This document shows, piece by piece, positions 36,265-49,000 of a stretch of DNA of 64,000 nucleotides. Numbering within the stretch: the first letter of the stretch is position 1; each line of letters starts with the position of its first letter. A program made the position numbers and the translations under genes. The stretch is from Aureisphaera galaxeae (GTDB taxonomy: Bacteria; Bacteroidota; Bacteroidia; Flavobacteriales; Flavobacteriaceae): contig NZ_JAQQTF010000007.1 in assembly GCF_028561275.1 (NCBI RefSeq), positions 468,799 to 532,798 of the forward strand. Reading direction: 5' to 3'. The notes under the pieces are model-generated. The model had not been told where the DNA came from. It did no database searches and saw only the letters and a list, made by a program, of their open reading frames with translations.

Positions 36265-39200
36265 TTATTGTTTAATTACTTTTTTAAGTCCCTTTCTAAT
36301 TTTTTTGCGAATATCCTGCTTTACAATACCCTTAGCATTCGGGTCTTCCGTTCCTTCATCTAGTAATTGCTTGTTTACCAATATCTTTTTATTCCTTGAA
36401 TCGGATTGATCAAGGACAACAGATTGTGCTTCACCTATACGGGCAGGTTCAGTAACACTACTTCCGTTTGGGTCGACTTCTACAAATCTTTGTCTAGCAT
36501 CGTCAAATATATACCCATCATCTCCATGAAGTTTTAGAGGCGTTTTTGGTCGTGGCGGTGGTGCTGAAGGGTCCGGTACAACTTCTAAGACAACATTAAA
36601 TTTTGATTCAGTGATTGTAACATCATTTTCTGTATCCAAAATTTTTAGTATTAGCTGTGCTTTTTCTCTTTTTCCAGCATTTTTAGAATTAATGTTTCGA
36701 TCAGCATATCTGGCTGCTTTTTTTGCTCCACTATTAGATTTAAACTCTACTTCATTAGCCTTATTTACTCTAATAGCAGTCTTTTTTCTATCTCCTAATT
36801 TTCTTTGGATAATGTTTTTTACTGTCCTCGTATAAGATTTATCTGAAAATATAATTTTAATTCTTTCTCCATCAGGGTCAATAGCTATAATAGGCATATT
36901 TCCAACAAAATTGAACGGTGATAATCCCTTATATTTTTCGAGTAAAGGGTCGACACTTATCCACCTTCCAAGATGAGGATTATAAATCCTTGCTCCAAAA
37001 TCATAACTGCTACCTTCAATGTTTTTGATTTCATTGTCTTTCCCCATCCCATTAAACCCATACCGATACCCATCCGTAAGCTGTCGTCCATACAATCCGG
37101 CCCCAAACGGATAGTAATCACTAGCACTCGTCACCTTAGCCCAATAGGTATCTACATCGCCATCGTTATCATCATCTTTCCCAATTTTAAGATCACTTAC
37201 CGTGACCAATACATTGCCCAAATGATTGCCAATTTCGTACTGCTTAAAGTCATTTGTGAAATTGTGGTTGGTTACCGGCTCGGCAGTCGTTGGAAAAGTG
37301 GGGATTTGGGCAATGGGTGCCCCTGTAGGGCGTTCTTGCGCCCATTGATAACCGTTGAGTAAATATCCTTTAGGTTCCAAGATTTGGCTATAGGCACTAA
37401 AAGTATCGATCCCCAAACGGCTGCTGCCATAGAGGTGTTGTTCTTTCTTTGCTATCACATCTTTACCCGTATACGGCTGCACATGTGGAGTGGATACAGG
37501 CGTATTTGAGGTTCCATTATAGATGGCGAGCACATTACCACTGGCATCCCTGATATAATAGGTGGTCGTTCGATCTCCCTGTTTGTCAACAATTTTTGCA
37601 CTCCTATTCCCAGTCCCGTCATAGGTAAAGCTAATGATATCTATATGATCTGGATGATTGCCATCGAAGGTGATCTTTTCTACCTTCCCGCTCACCGTCC
37701 AGTCAATCTTTTTGATGTGTGCTTGCTCGTCCTTGGTCAATTGGCCTATTCCGTCATATTCGAAGTTCCCCGGGTTTTGGTTGTCTAAATCATTTTCCTG
37801 CTGAAACCCTTCAACATCCTTTATATACTGCAATCGGTTGTTTATTTTGCCTTGTATATTTTCATTGTATTCATAGGAAAAATCATCTATTGGTTGTCCT
37901 AGGGATCCGTTCCGCTTCAGGGTTTCGAGATTACCCAGCTTATCATAACTGTAGGAAGAATGATACCTGCTATTAGTCGTCTTCTCTAACTTTTCGGAAT
38001 TATTGGGTTCATAACTAGTAGCCTGTTTAATACGGTTGAGCTGGTCATACTGGTAGGCCATGGTCTGTAGGGCCGTGTTTACCCCTTGGGTGTTATCAGG
38101 TGTAATGGGAATGTCCGTTGTCATAGAGGTAATATTGCCATTGTATAGGCCCGTGGCAAGGACATCACCGTTCAGGGACATCTTGGAGAGGTCGGCATTG
38201 GTATTTACCCCCATAGGTACGGCTCCAATGGGTTTGTAATCGCCTGTATGATATTTTAGATTAAAGGCGACGGTATCCCGGGCATTCCACCTACGGGAAG
38301 CTAAATAACCATCCTTACCTGGATCGTTTTGGTTTTTTATTTCAGGCGTGTTCATCCCTTTTAGCCAGCCTTGTAAAGTATAATAGTAATCTAAGTTTTG
38401 CACCTTGTCATTGCCTAGCTCCACTCGTGCCAAGGGGCCATTATCGTAATAGATATATTCGGCGTCGGCACTAAAGATCTCTCCGTCACGGGATGATTTT
38501 GCTGTTGTGAGTCGGTTGTCGGCATCATAATCGTATTGGTAGTAATAGGAGTCTTCTTCCCCTTCTTGATAGGTCAACGAATTGACATTCCCTGAGAGTT
38601 GATCGAAATCGTATTCCATGTATTTGGACGGCAATGGGCCATTCTTCTGTTCCATTTTTTGCACGTTGCCGCGTTCGTCGTATTCGTAATAGGTAGCCAC
38701 ACTCTGATAGCCTTCCAAAGGCTCCGTAATAATGCCAGAAACCCGATTTCGCAAGTTCGTATTCCGTAAATGACCGCCGGGAGCGGGTGCATCGTAGTAG
38801 GTTTTTACCAGTTCCTGTTTGTGGGGAAGGGTGCTGGACGCAAATGTGCCATCTACTGGGAAGTTGCGATCATTAATTTCACTATGAGTGAGCGTTGGCC
38901 AAGAGCCATATTGACCCACCTCAACAATGCGGTTTTGGTCATCGTATTTGGTATAACTCCATTGGTTAGAAATGACCTGCTCGGCATTTTGAGAGAATCG
39001 TAACATCCCCTTATCGTCATATTTAAAAATGGTTTGTCCACCATCGGGGTTTTCCTGCTCTGTGATCTGATTTAAGGAATTGAATTGATATACCGATCGC
39101 AATTGCTCATTATGAAGCGGATCTATCCCCGTGTAGCGCCCATCTGCAGTGTAATCTATAATAGGGTCAATGTCGTTTTTAGGATGTACGGCTTCGGGTG

Positions 39201-42200
39201 GTAGCGTTGAGATTAAGTTGCCAGCGGTGTCATAATAGTAGAGCGTATAATGATATTCTAGGAGATCATATTCTAAAAGCAGGGTTTCCGAAAATGGGTC
39301 CTTCAGACAAGAAATATCCGCTTCATAAAATTCAGAGATCAGTTGGTTCACCTGATTTTCCCAATCTTTAAGGGCATCTTCTCGGGCTTGGGCAATTAAA
39401 AGACTCTCACAAGGATCATCTTTAGGATCGATAAGATCTTCCAGGGAGAGATCTGGGTAGCAGATTTCGGTAATAATGGGAGGTTGGTTCCTTATTGGGT
39501 CAAAATTTGGATTAGTATAACTACATTTCATAAACAAATATGCAGTTGTACTATAGCAATAAACATCTGTAAATTCCACTTTTGTTTGGTAATAGGTCCA
39601 AGGAGCCATAAGTGCTGAATTTCCCGGATAATTAGGCGCGGATGTCAACAGGGTGATTTCAGAGATGTCATTTGTAATTATGGCGTTTCCAAATGCATCG
39701 AATAAACCCATTTCACATCTACTGCCGTCTGGGAAAATAATTCCCATATAACCGCTACCATTGTTATCACCCCATTGAAGTTCTGCGTTTCCCGGACCCA
39801 ATTCGTCCTTGAAGCAATAATCATTAATAGTAATTGGTTGGGTGAAAGGCTTTAGTCCGGAATTGCTAATATAGGGGTCACAAGGTGAAAAAGCATGAAG
39901 GTTTAAATCATCCATAATCTCGATAAAACAATCGCTATCCAATGGAGGCCCAGGGGTTGTATAGGTTTCACATATCGAAGGAATCACTAAAGCTTGGTGT
40001 ACTAAAGTATCACAGTCGGCATCGAAATAGGACCGGACACTTTGCAGGTTGGGGTGGTTGTCCCAGTCGCTCTGTAATATATACCCGTATGGTTGGTTGT
40101 TGTCACATTTATCATGACAAAATATCTTGAGTTCGCTTTCAATATCGATCCTTTCCGCCTCGGTCAAATTGGGACAGGCTATTTCGATTTCCCGTATCCA
40201 GTATTCCAAATTATCCTCACAGATTGCATTGCAGTCGATATAGGTACTTTGCTGTTGATTGATCCAATTAAGCAGGTCGTTTTGACTGTTGATATTGTCA
40301 AAAGCATTTTGCTTTTTAACAATTGCATTGGGGTCGGTAGAATATCCACAGATGGGGGCACAATTTTCATTTTGTGCTTCAATTAACTGCCGCTTTTTGT
40401 TCATGTACTCCCCTCGAAACACAAACCACTTGATCTCCGCTATCGTTGCACTGGTTCCCGGACTATTGGCCAAAGTATGATGGGCTATGGCATTGGCATA
40501 GTTGGCCAAACCGATATAGTTTGTGCCGTTGAATGGGAAAAGGTTTGTGTTCACAAAGCTATCCAATTGTTGACCATAATTACTACATCCATTTAGTAAA
40601 GCAACTGCTGGATCACTTCCTAAAGGTGTAGTAAAGTTGGTGGTGAACGCATTGCCATTAACATCAGCAGCTTCTGTCCAATCCAGCATGGTGGCCATTT
40701 TTATATCGAAAGTTCTAGAGGCAGACCAATCTGAGCATTTTTCAAGATGACATTTTTCAGGATGATTATCTAGCAACCAGGCATCACTTCGTCCGGCGTA
40801 AGCAGGAATATAACGAGCTCCACCCGGTTTCATCTGTTGCAACATACGAAGTCTTAGGTAATCGCACTCCCGGTCTGCCGCTTGTTCAATGATCTCCTTC
40901 ATTACATCCGGATCGCTCTGGGGTTCGCAGGGAGAAAGGTCCACGTCGTCGATGTATCTATTGATAATCTCAGTGGTATCGGGAATGGCTCCTGCTTTTT
41001 CTAATAGCTTGAACACATCATCGGCAGAAGGTAAAATGACTTCCAGCGTCTTGTTGATGGTATACTCGCCAACATCGGCCAATTTAAGTTCAATGTCAAG
41101 ATCAAAAAGTTGATAGGGCGAAGTACAATCGAAGGTATTTCCTTCAATGATGGTTTCAAGAATAATACCCTGAGATACCGTTTGGAAGGTTACTGGACTA
41201 TTTTGCCCCAGGATGGTTACGGGAGCGGCACTACTACAATCACTACCCCGAACTTCAATCCGTAGACGGTACTTGCATTCCAAACAGACATTAAAGGGAT
41301 TGCCCAATTGATTGGTAATCCCCTGTAGATCATAGTTGATGGTAATAGGGCTATTCGGTACCGTATTAAAATAGGTAAACTGAGTTTTGCTGGTCCCGTT
41401 AGGGATGTCGATTACATTATTCCCCATCAAATTCGTGGTAAGTTTTTCCCCGTCTGCGTAATCCAAAGGCTGAACGTATTTCGGAGGAACTCCGGCGAGT
41501 GCTGTTGCAATGGTTTTACCCGCCATATCGAGGTAGGTGGTGGATACCTGGCCGTTAGGGTCTACCACATGCTGTTTTTGATAGTGTTTGGCAAGCCCTA
41601 TCTGCTTTCCGAACAATCTGTTCAGTTCCATAGAAGAAGCGGAACTGTAAAAATATTGGGTCTCGTGGTTGGATCCGATCTGGTATTTTGGACCCGGACC
41701 GCCCCGTCTTGAAATTCGACCTTTACTGTCGAAATGGGTTTGTGTAAAAGGAAAACCTTCGGCATCAGGAATATAGTCTCTGTGAATGCTGTTGCTTCCA
41801 TTGTTGGGGGAGTAGTACTGTGACGCTCCAAAAGAGGGTGAAGCTTGGGATGCAATCTGATCGATCCCAGCAAAGTCGGCTTTCAAATACTCCCCGCCCG
41901 TTGCATTCCTATGGAGAAGAGGCTTGTACCTTAGAGAAGGCGAAGGCCAAGGCACGGGTAAAAATTGCAAGGAGGCTGTGCCTTCATAATCATATTTGGG
42001 TTCTGATATGAGTATTTTATTTTGTGTGTTTAGATTGGTGACCGTTTGCCGTAGTCGTCCCGATCCATCGGTATAATTTCCCACCGTTTTTTGATTCCCT
42101 CCTTCAATGTACGTAGAAGTAAACTGCCAGTTCTTGTTCTTTTCATATCCATTGGCAATGGTATAATACTCATAGGTCCATTCCCCTTCCCGACGCAGCC

Positions 42201-43020
42201 GTTCTTGCGGCATTTTCTCAGGATAAAAGTCTACGGGGCGCACCTTTACAAATAACCAACCCTCTGGATAGGTTAAATCTATCTCATGTCTGTTATTTGT
42301 AGTAGTTATGAGCACTCCCTGCCCCCTCAACGGATCGAATAAGGGATGTTGATTCCAATAATTTTTGTCAATCGAAGCCCACGAAGAGGAAGGTACAGAT
42401 CGTTTATCCACAAAATGCCATTCCACATTATATTCCTGAGCACAATCTACCCAAGGCCACTTTACTTCCAGCTTTTCTGAAGCCTGAATGGGAGTTAAGT
42501 TAATGCTCGCGACCGATGGCGTACTCATACTACAAAATCGCTCCCCTTCGATCTCCACCTGTAATTCGATATCATCTGGAACTGGGATGCCTGCAGTTAG
42601 TGGGGTAACGGCCAGTATTTTAATTTCGGAAACCGGTCCAGCTTCGGGATGTACTTTCAATGCCTCATAAGAATATTCACCGTTGTAGTTAAAATGTACG
42701 GTAAGGGAATGATCGGTTCCCGGGAAATTGGCGCCACTTAAGATCCTGTAGTCCACTTTGTAACTCCATCCGTTGGAGCCTGTGGGGGCTACATCGCTCT
42801 GTTGATCCCGAGTATAAAGCAATCTCAGTTTTAATGCTCGTATAATGGTTTCTTCCAGGGCAGTGGTTGGCCCCGGATATACTGGATCCTGAATGGTGAT
42901 AAGAGGTAAGCTGGATAAATTTGATTTAGAATAGCTCGAGATATGCGTGTATTGATTCACACATCCAGATAAACATAAAGCCATCGCCCAAACCAGTAAA
43001 TATGTAAGATGATTTTTCAT
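36265..43020 (-). CDS. Giant RHS-repeat lipoprotein with variable C-terminal tip
   Basis: 2,251 residues. The signal peptide ends in LSGC with the lipidated Cys at residue 20, so it should be anchored in a membrane. Residues ~1290-2000 carry YD/RHS repeats (YDDKGMLRFSQNAEQVISNQ, YQYDYDADNRLTTAKSSRDG). The conserved RHS boundary ARIYNPHLGRWISVDPL with DPDGE follows near 2045, and the last ~205 residues are a tip of different composition (RKLGDRKKTAIRVNK, ending Lys-rich QDIRKKIRKGLKKVIKQ). Such tips are often toxins released from the RHS shell. I do not recognise the tip activity, and no obvious immunity gene follows. It is 2 bp from the second giant gene, so they form an operon. Confidence 0.9.
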   Translation of the reverse strand: MKNHLTYLLVWAMALCLSGCVNQYTHISSYSKSNLSSLPLITIQDPVYPGPTTALEETIIRALKLRLLYTRDQQSDVAPTGSNGWSYKVDYRILSGANFPGTDHSLTVHFNYNGEYSYEALKVHPEAGPVSEIKILAVTPLTAGIPVPDDIELQVEIEGERFCSMSTPSVASINLTPIQASEKLEVKWPWVDCAQEYNVEWHFVDKRSVPSSSWASIDKNYWNQHPLFDPLRGQGVLITTTNNRHEIDLTYPEGWLFVKVRPVDFYPEKMPQERLRREGEWTYEYYTIANGYEKNKNWQFTSTYIEGGNQKTVGNYTDGSGRLRQTVTNLNTQNKILISEPKYDYEGTASLQFLPVPWPSPSLRYKPLLHRNATGGEYLKADFAGIDQIASQASPSFGASQYYSPNNGSNSIHRDYIPDAEGFPFTQTHFDSKGRISRRGGPGPKYQIGSNHETQYFYSSASSMELNRLFGKQIGLAKHYQKQHVVDPNGQVSTTYLDMAGKTIATALAGVPPKYVQPLDYADGEKLTTNLMGNNVIDIPNGTSKTQFTYFNTVPNSPITINYDLQGITNQLGNPFNVCLECKYRLRIEVRGSDCSSAAPVTILGQNSPVTFQTVSQGIILETIIEGNTFDCTSPYQLFDLDIELKLADVGEYTINKTLEVILPSADDVFKLLEKAGAIPDTTEIINRYIDDVDLSPCEPQSDPDVMKEIIEQAADRECDYLRLRMLQQMKPGGARYIPAYAGRSDAWLLDNHPEKCHLEKCSDWSASRTFDIKMATMLDWTEAADVNGNAFTTNFTTPLGSDPAVALLNGCSNYGQQLDSFVNTNLFPFNGTNYIGLANYANAIAHHTLANSPGTSATIAEIKWFVFRGEYMNKKRQLIEAQNENCAPICGYSTDPNAIVKKQNAFDNINSQNDLLNWINQQQSTYIDCNAICEDNLEYWIREIEIACPNLTEAERIDIESELKIFCHDKCDNNQPYGYILQSDWDNHPNLQSVRSYFDADCDTLVHQALVIPSICETYTTPGPPLDSDCFIEIMDDLNLHAFSPCDPYISNSGLKPFTQPITINDYCFKDELGPGNAELQWGDNNGSGYMGIIFPDGSRCEMGLFDAFGNAIITNDISEITLLTSAPNYPGNSALMAPWTYYQTKVEFTDVYCYSTTAYLFMKCSYTNPNFDPIRNQPPIITEICYPDLSLEDLIDPKDDPCESLLIAQAREDALKDWENQVNQLISEFYEADISCLKDPFSETLLLEYDLLEYHYTLYYYDTAGNLISTLPPEAVHPKNDIDPIIDYTADGRYTGIDPLHNEQLRSVYQFNSLNQITEQENPDGGQTIFKYDDKGMLRFSQNAEQVISNQWSYTKYDDQNRIVEVGQYGSWPTLTHSEINDRNFPVDGTFASSTLPHKQELVKTYYDAPAPGGHLRNTNLRNRVSGIITEPLEGYQSVATYYEYDERGNVQKMEQKNGPLPSKYMEYDFDQLSGNVNSLTYQEGEEDSYYYQYDYDADNRLTTAKSSRDGEIFSADAEYIYYDNGPLARVELGNDKVQNLDYYYTLQGWLKGMNTPEIKNQNDPGKDGYLASRRWNARDTVAFNLKYHTGDYKPIGAVPMGVNTNADLSKMSLNGDVLATGLYNGNITSMTTDIPITPDNTQGVNTALQTMAYQYDQLNRIKQATSYEPNNSEKLEKTTNSRYHSSYSYDKLGNLETLKRNGSLGQPIDDFSYEYNENIQGKINNRLQYIKDVEGFQQENDLDNQNPGNFEYDGIGQLTKDEQAHIKKIDWTVSGKVEKITFDGNHPDHIDIISFTYDGTGNRSAKIVDKQGDRTTTYYIRDASGNVLAIYNGTSNTPVSTPHVQPYTGKDVIAKKEQHLYGSSRLGIDTFSAYSQILEPKGYLLNGYQWAQERPTGAPIAQIPTFPTTAEPVTNHNFTNDFKQYEIGNHLGNVLVTVSDLKIGKDDDNDGDVDTYWAKVTSASDYYPFGAGLYGRQLTDGYRYGFNGMGKDNEIKNIEGSSYDFGARIYNPHLGRWISVDPLLEKYKGLSPFNFVGNMPIIAIDPDGERIKIIFSDKSYTRTVKNIIQRKLGDRKKTAIRVNKANEVEFKSNSGAKKAARYADRNINSKNAGKREKAQLILKILDTENDVTITESKFNVVLEVVPDPSAPPPRPKTPLKLHGDDGYIFDDARQRFVEVDPNGSSVTEPARIGEAQSVVLDQSDSRNKKILVNKQLLDEGTEDPNAKGIVKQDIRKKIRKGLKKVIKQ

Positions 43021-43022
43021 AC

Positions 43023-46000
43023 CTAGTGATTTTTGGTTTGAAAGCTACTAGCAGATTGTATGGTCTTCACTCCATCGCTCGTTTCAACTTTCGTTGAAAA
43101 AAGTTGGCCGTATTCGTTGTATATGTACTGGGTAACGTAATTATTTTCATCGAGTTTAGCCAGCAATCTATAGTTGTCTATGTCATATACAAAGGTGTTC
43201 ATATTGGCATCCACGGGATGAATCCTGAGATCATCAAAATAGGAAGTGGTATTACCCGTAGGATTTTGGACTGGGGTATAGGCGTAGAATGTGATCGCAA
43301 TACCCGTTGTGTTTTGCGGGATCGTAAAGGAGCGCTCGATCTTTTGAAAGCCCTCAATCTTTTTGCCCACAGGAAACGCCAGTGCCTGCTGGTTGGCGCC
43401 TAAAAAATCGATCTTTATAAAGGCCCCTTTGTTTGCCTGATAATAGGTAAAGCGTTCGCGTGAAGCATCAGATTTTATCCAGCAGGAAATCATGTATTCT
43501 TTTCCGGGAACAGGCAATAGTTCATCTGAAGGAATGATCATAGAACGTGGACCATTTTGCATGATTTCCAAACTAGATTTTCCTGAATGTGATTCTTCTT
43601 CACTTATGGGAAGAACTGACGGCAACTCATTTCGCACCTCGAAATTTTCGGAATACGACTCCAAGTAGGAAGCGTTATAGGCAATGGCCGTTTGTTTCAT
43701 TCCGGCATACCGATATTGCGCAGACGAATATTTATCGAATACATCTTTTTCTTCAATAGGATTGCTATACCTATCGAATCGTGTTATTTCGGAAGTACGC
43801 TTCCAATCGGGATTACATGCAATAAACTTTTCAGATAGTGCCGCATTAAACATGGGAACGTCATTCATGAGTCCCTGGTTCTGTAATCCGAGAATACCCT
43901 GCCCAGTACCAAGGTTTGTATAGGTTCTGTAAGCCATATACCTATAGTTGCGATGACTTCGCCAAATCCCTTGATCGCCTGTATAATACCTGCTGGGTTT
44001 TAATGGATTTACCAATCCGTTTATTTCCAAAGGAGGATTCGGTAATGGACAATTTAAGCATGGATCTACCAAATCCCAGCGGGTGTCTAGAGGCAAAGCA
44101 TACTCTGTAAAGGTATTTCCTTGCAGGCTTACTACTTCACCAAGATGAGCGACGGAGTAATATATGCTACAAGCATGTACGGGACCAATTTCGCTGGGTG
44201 CACCGCAGGGGCATTCCGCATACGAGCATGTAGACACCGTCCTATTAACGGTAGGATCTTTCTTTGTTTGATAGGTAGCAGTGGTTGCCCCAAGATGATT
44301 TCTTCGTCCGGATCTCGATAATAGAAATGTCCAATCAGACTGCGGGTTAATAGTAGGGTTATCGGGAAAGTAAATATCTATTTGATTTTTATCACAATTG
44401 GGAACATAATACCCTTTATATGGGGTAGAAACACCACTTTCATAACAAATGAATTCGTCTCCCCCTCTAAGAAGGCCTTTTACCGATCCGCTTGTATTGC
44501 CTAAATCGAACGTATAGACATATTCACCTAAAAACGATTTCGTATTGTCATGTGCCACTTCCAGTTGTACTCGTGTAGTCAACGATGCATTCCCCATGCC
44601 GTCATAGGTCCATCTTGCAGGAAGATTGTATTGATAGCGTGCTTCGTCATACGCATCATTCACCTTGGTCAATAGCGGTTCTGCCGTATATTCATCGAAG
44701 GCCAAATTTTCTGTTTTTACATACGAATTATTATCCAGCGCTTCGATACTGGTGAGAATCCCTTGTCGGGAAATAATCTTATTTAGAACAGCCGTCCGTA
44801 TCTCCGATTTATTATACATCACTGTAGGCCAGGGCGTGACCACCGGGAAAAGACCAAAGGCATCAAGATTACCGTGAATACCATATTGTTCACTTTTGGT
44901 TTGGGTCCTATTCATATCGGAAAACAGCTCATAATCAACCCCAATTAATTTGTTCGTCTTTTCCGCCAATTGGGCACTGAAAGCGGTTGGGTCATCTAGT
45001 ATTACAGGGGCAACATTGTCCAGGACTTTGATCGTTTTACTTGTGTGCTTTGCTTGATCCCAAACACTTTTGTGCTTAAATGCATAGTTATATTTTACAT
45101 AACTCGAGGGTTCCTTTTCTAGTAAACAGTTACTGTAACTCTTGTAGTGGGCGATCTTCTTTAATACTCCGTGCATATTGTTGGTTTGCACACAATATCC
45201 CTGGCTAAAACCGATTTTGCGTATTTCCAGATTACCAATAAGCGGTACGGGCGTAAGGATAGGAAAGGGGCGCCATCGCTCAATGGACGTCTCTTCGCTA
45301 AAGAAGGGGAAATCCTTAGTGGTAAAGAATTCATGAACTGCATAACCCGTTTTAGATTGCCCGCGATGTGTAGCTAGGGTTTTCACCGTCACTTGGCTGT
45401 GACCAATGGTATTTCCCGGGAAATATCCCATATTGATGGGATACTCGAAGGACATGCGATTGGCCGTATGCAAAAATCGTTTGAGTGCCGAGTACTTCGT
45501 GGTATATAAGTTATTCTCAACGCGCATAGGCAATGGTTCGTTGGCTGCCACGCCTGCACTTCTAATGATATTTTCCTTTTCGTCTCGTTTATAGTAATCG
45601 TAGACAGTACCAATCTCGGCTGTTGTTTCGCCGCTGAGGGTGTTCCAATTATCTGAAACTACTACCGAAACTACTCGTGCTCCTCCACCGGTTTTGACCC
45701 AGTCGGGAGTATTTAAGGAAACATAGGAATAGTTTAGATCGATAACATTTCCCCATCCCTTTTCTTCACATTTCGAGTAATAACTTCTAAAAAATGAGAA
45801 GATATTGGGCAATCTGGTAACAATGCTATTCACAACATTTAAAATATCATTCGATTGTCCCGAATAAGTCGTGGACATGGTATTGGATTGCGGAAAAAGA
45901 GGGAGCTGCGCCAGTTCATTTCTTCGCAATTGATAGACGGCAAAACTAAAGGGATGGTACTCCATTTCATCACCACCAACTTTTGGATATGCCAATGTAA

Positions 46001-49000
46001 TATATCCCAAATCATAGTTGGATGATCCTTGGGATTTTGCAAGTCCGCAAATTGGCTCGCCAGAGGAATCCTTTTCAATGGACGCATATCCAGTAACAAA
46101 ATCATTTAATTCGCTGGCAACTCGCGTGTCACTCAGACTCATAAAGGTTTTAAAATGCACTTGTTTTTGCCCCTCGTTATCCATATTCAAATCGGAGAGA
46201 TACTTGGATTTAAATTTTTGTACATCATTAGTATTGAAGGGCTCTTCCAGTTTAAAATATACGGTTCTTTTATGCTTGTCTATTTTTTCATTTGGTGATA
46301 TCTGAGGTGAAAGGGTTTCATCTACACTGAATATTTTAAATAGTTGAGAGGCCCTGCGATCGTGGACATAAGCATAATCTTTTGGTTCATAGTCTATTTT
46401 TATTTTCCCGCTATTAGGTGTCGTGATTTCTCTCATCATCCAAGCGGATGCATCATTCTTTTTGTCAATAGGGATGTTATTGACATCATATTGCTGCACT
46501 ACTGGGAATTCTACCAATTCCTTATAATTTCCTCCCATCTTAAAGTTGCCCCAACCATCTTTGTGCCTAACGTCATAGTTGTATCGAGAAGAGTTGTTAT
46601 AAGAAAATAGATAAGAATTGTCTTCTCCCCGTTTATTGTTTTTGTAGGTGAACCAGATTTTTTTCAAAGTTAGTTTACCCGTGTTCTGTAGGTCCGGATT
46701 TTCATTATTGGGGACATTCTTACATAGGATATAGTCGTATTCAAAATGAATGGTTTTCTCTGGCATACTCAGGCAAGGGGAAGTTTCGGAGGCGTTTGAT
46801 TCGTCACCGTGACCAGGCCGGACTATTGTATTTATAGGATCGCTGCCTTCGCATATTAAGAGTTTGGAGAATATTTGAATGCTATCGAGTTTGGACGAAT
46901 AGGCCTCGTTTTTGGACGGGCCAAAATTATGCTCTCCAGAAACCCCTCTAGCATCGTGTCGGTCTGTGGTATGGAAAACCGCAGTATGGGATCTTGTCTC
47001 GGCACTCACTAGTATAAAAGTATCTCGCTCCCCGTAGCTATAGCTTGCCATATCATCATCCATGGGCAAATCCACATGATGCCCAGCCGAATAGTAGGCA
47101 CCGGAATGCGGGGTTCTCCATTTGTATCCCGATAAGCCATTAGAGTTACTTGCCGAATGTTTTTGCTCATAGTTAAACTTTACCCAGTACCCTTTGTCTC
47201 CATTCGAGGGCCCTGGAATATCATCCGAATCCACATAATCCGCACCCAAAACACAGGTAAGTAAATAGGTATAGGCATAGGGAGATTTTTCGGTGCGGCT
47301 GAAATAGTCCTGAGAATTCGTTCTGATACCCTCCGAGGCTTTCTTTTCGTCGGGATGCCCATCTGCGTTTAAGGGATAATTGACTAAAATTTGTGGCAAG
47401 GTAGTATCTCTTTTGACGCTGAATTGCTGTTCAATATGTTTATGGTTGTAGACCGGAAGCCCGAAGATATTCCGGGTTCCGTCTTCCGAAAGTATCTCGA
47501 ATCCGCCTATGTGATGGCCCTTGTAAACCGATTTCTGAGTAAACCTTATGTCATTCGCCCCATTGTCCAAATAAGCAAATTCCGGAAGCACTACGGTCGT
47601 TCTATTTCCTAAAAGTTCTGAGTTGGTGAAATAATTGATATTGGATTTTCGAGGAGTTCTAAGCGGATTTCGAAACGACTCAATTGAGGAGGGTGAGCCG
47701 TCTTTATTAGTGGTTTGATTTTGGGCAACTCCAAGTGGACCCAAGTTTATTTTAGTAGGAGACTCTCCACCTATATCATTGAGAATATCAACACGTTGAA
47801 CGGATTTTTCATGGACGTATTTAAAAAATACATTCTCTTTTAATTGTCCAGGAATGTTTTGCTCGAAATTATTATTGTCGTCAAATGAATTGTCTTCGAG
47901 CCATTGTCCAGTTTCAAAACTGGACATGTCAAAGGATAAATTGGTTCCGGCACCACTGGGAGGAGTCGCATCGATCCCAATATTTTCTCCAGTAACTCCA
48001 AAATTGTCCACATGGGGATCAGAATATACGCCTACATTATTACTAAAGGGTCGAAAAGTACCAGACGTGAAAGCTGTGCTTACTTGATAGAAATCGTTCG
48101 TGGCCTTCGGAACGGGTAGATTTTGAGAGCTTTTATTCAGAATGGAAACACCCTGACGGTTAAAGTCCATGACATCTTCATTGTTCGCGTGATGGGAGTA
48201 TAGATACCCTTTGGCGTTTACCCGATCATCAGTATCAAGAACCTGTTCATGGTAGGAGCCATTGGTGATAAGATCTCCCTTCATGCCCCAAAAATCAATC
48301 CCAAACTTGAACTTATATGAAAACCCAAAGCTTTCATAGGCGTTCTTTTTAAACGGGGTGTAATTGACCGGGTTAAAAGAGAAGTTGGAAGATCCTACAC
48401 CCGTACGCGAGCTATTCCCATCGGCATCTTGTCGCTCTACAGAATAGCTCAGCCCAAGGTTGTTAATTCCGTAGTTCGAATTTAAACTCAGCCCCAAGGA
48501 GTAGCGCCCGTAGGCGTTCTTTTTATATTTGTCGTCGATATTCAAGGAGGGGCTTATCGACAAACCATTCTTCGGACTAAAACTGATCCCGGTATCAAAA
48601 CCTGGCTTGCCCTGTTTAGCAAAAGATAAATTCGCTCCAACACTTAGATCGAAACCGGTATAATTGCTATAACTAATGTTAAGACTTGCTCCTTGAAGGG
48701 GTCCAGTTTTTTTGCTGAATTCTTTAAAGGCGGCACCAAATATTTCGGCATCTGGGGATAGTTCGATCGTCGTGGTTTGTTGCGGCTTCATGCGATTTAC
48801 ATAGCGAATATTGTCGGTAACCGACCAGTCATCTGGAATTCCTTGCACTGATCTACTAATCGCTCCTGGGTTCATTGACCACCCTAGACCTACCCAACTG
48901 GCCTCCTTGTCCATATTCACATCGGAGTTATAATTAGCGGTAAACGGATAAACTCCGTTAGGTCCAGGCAATTCGAATAATGGCACGCTGTATTTGAAGT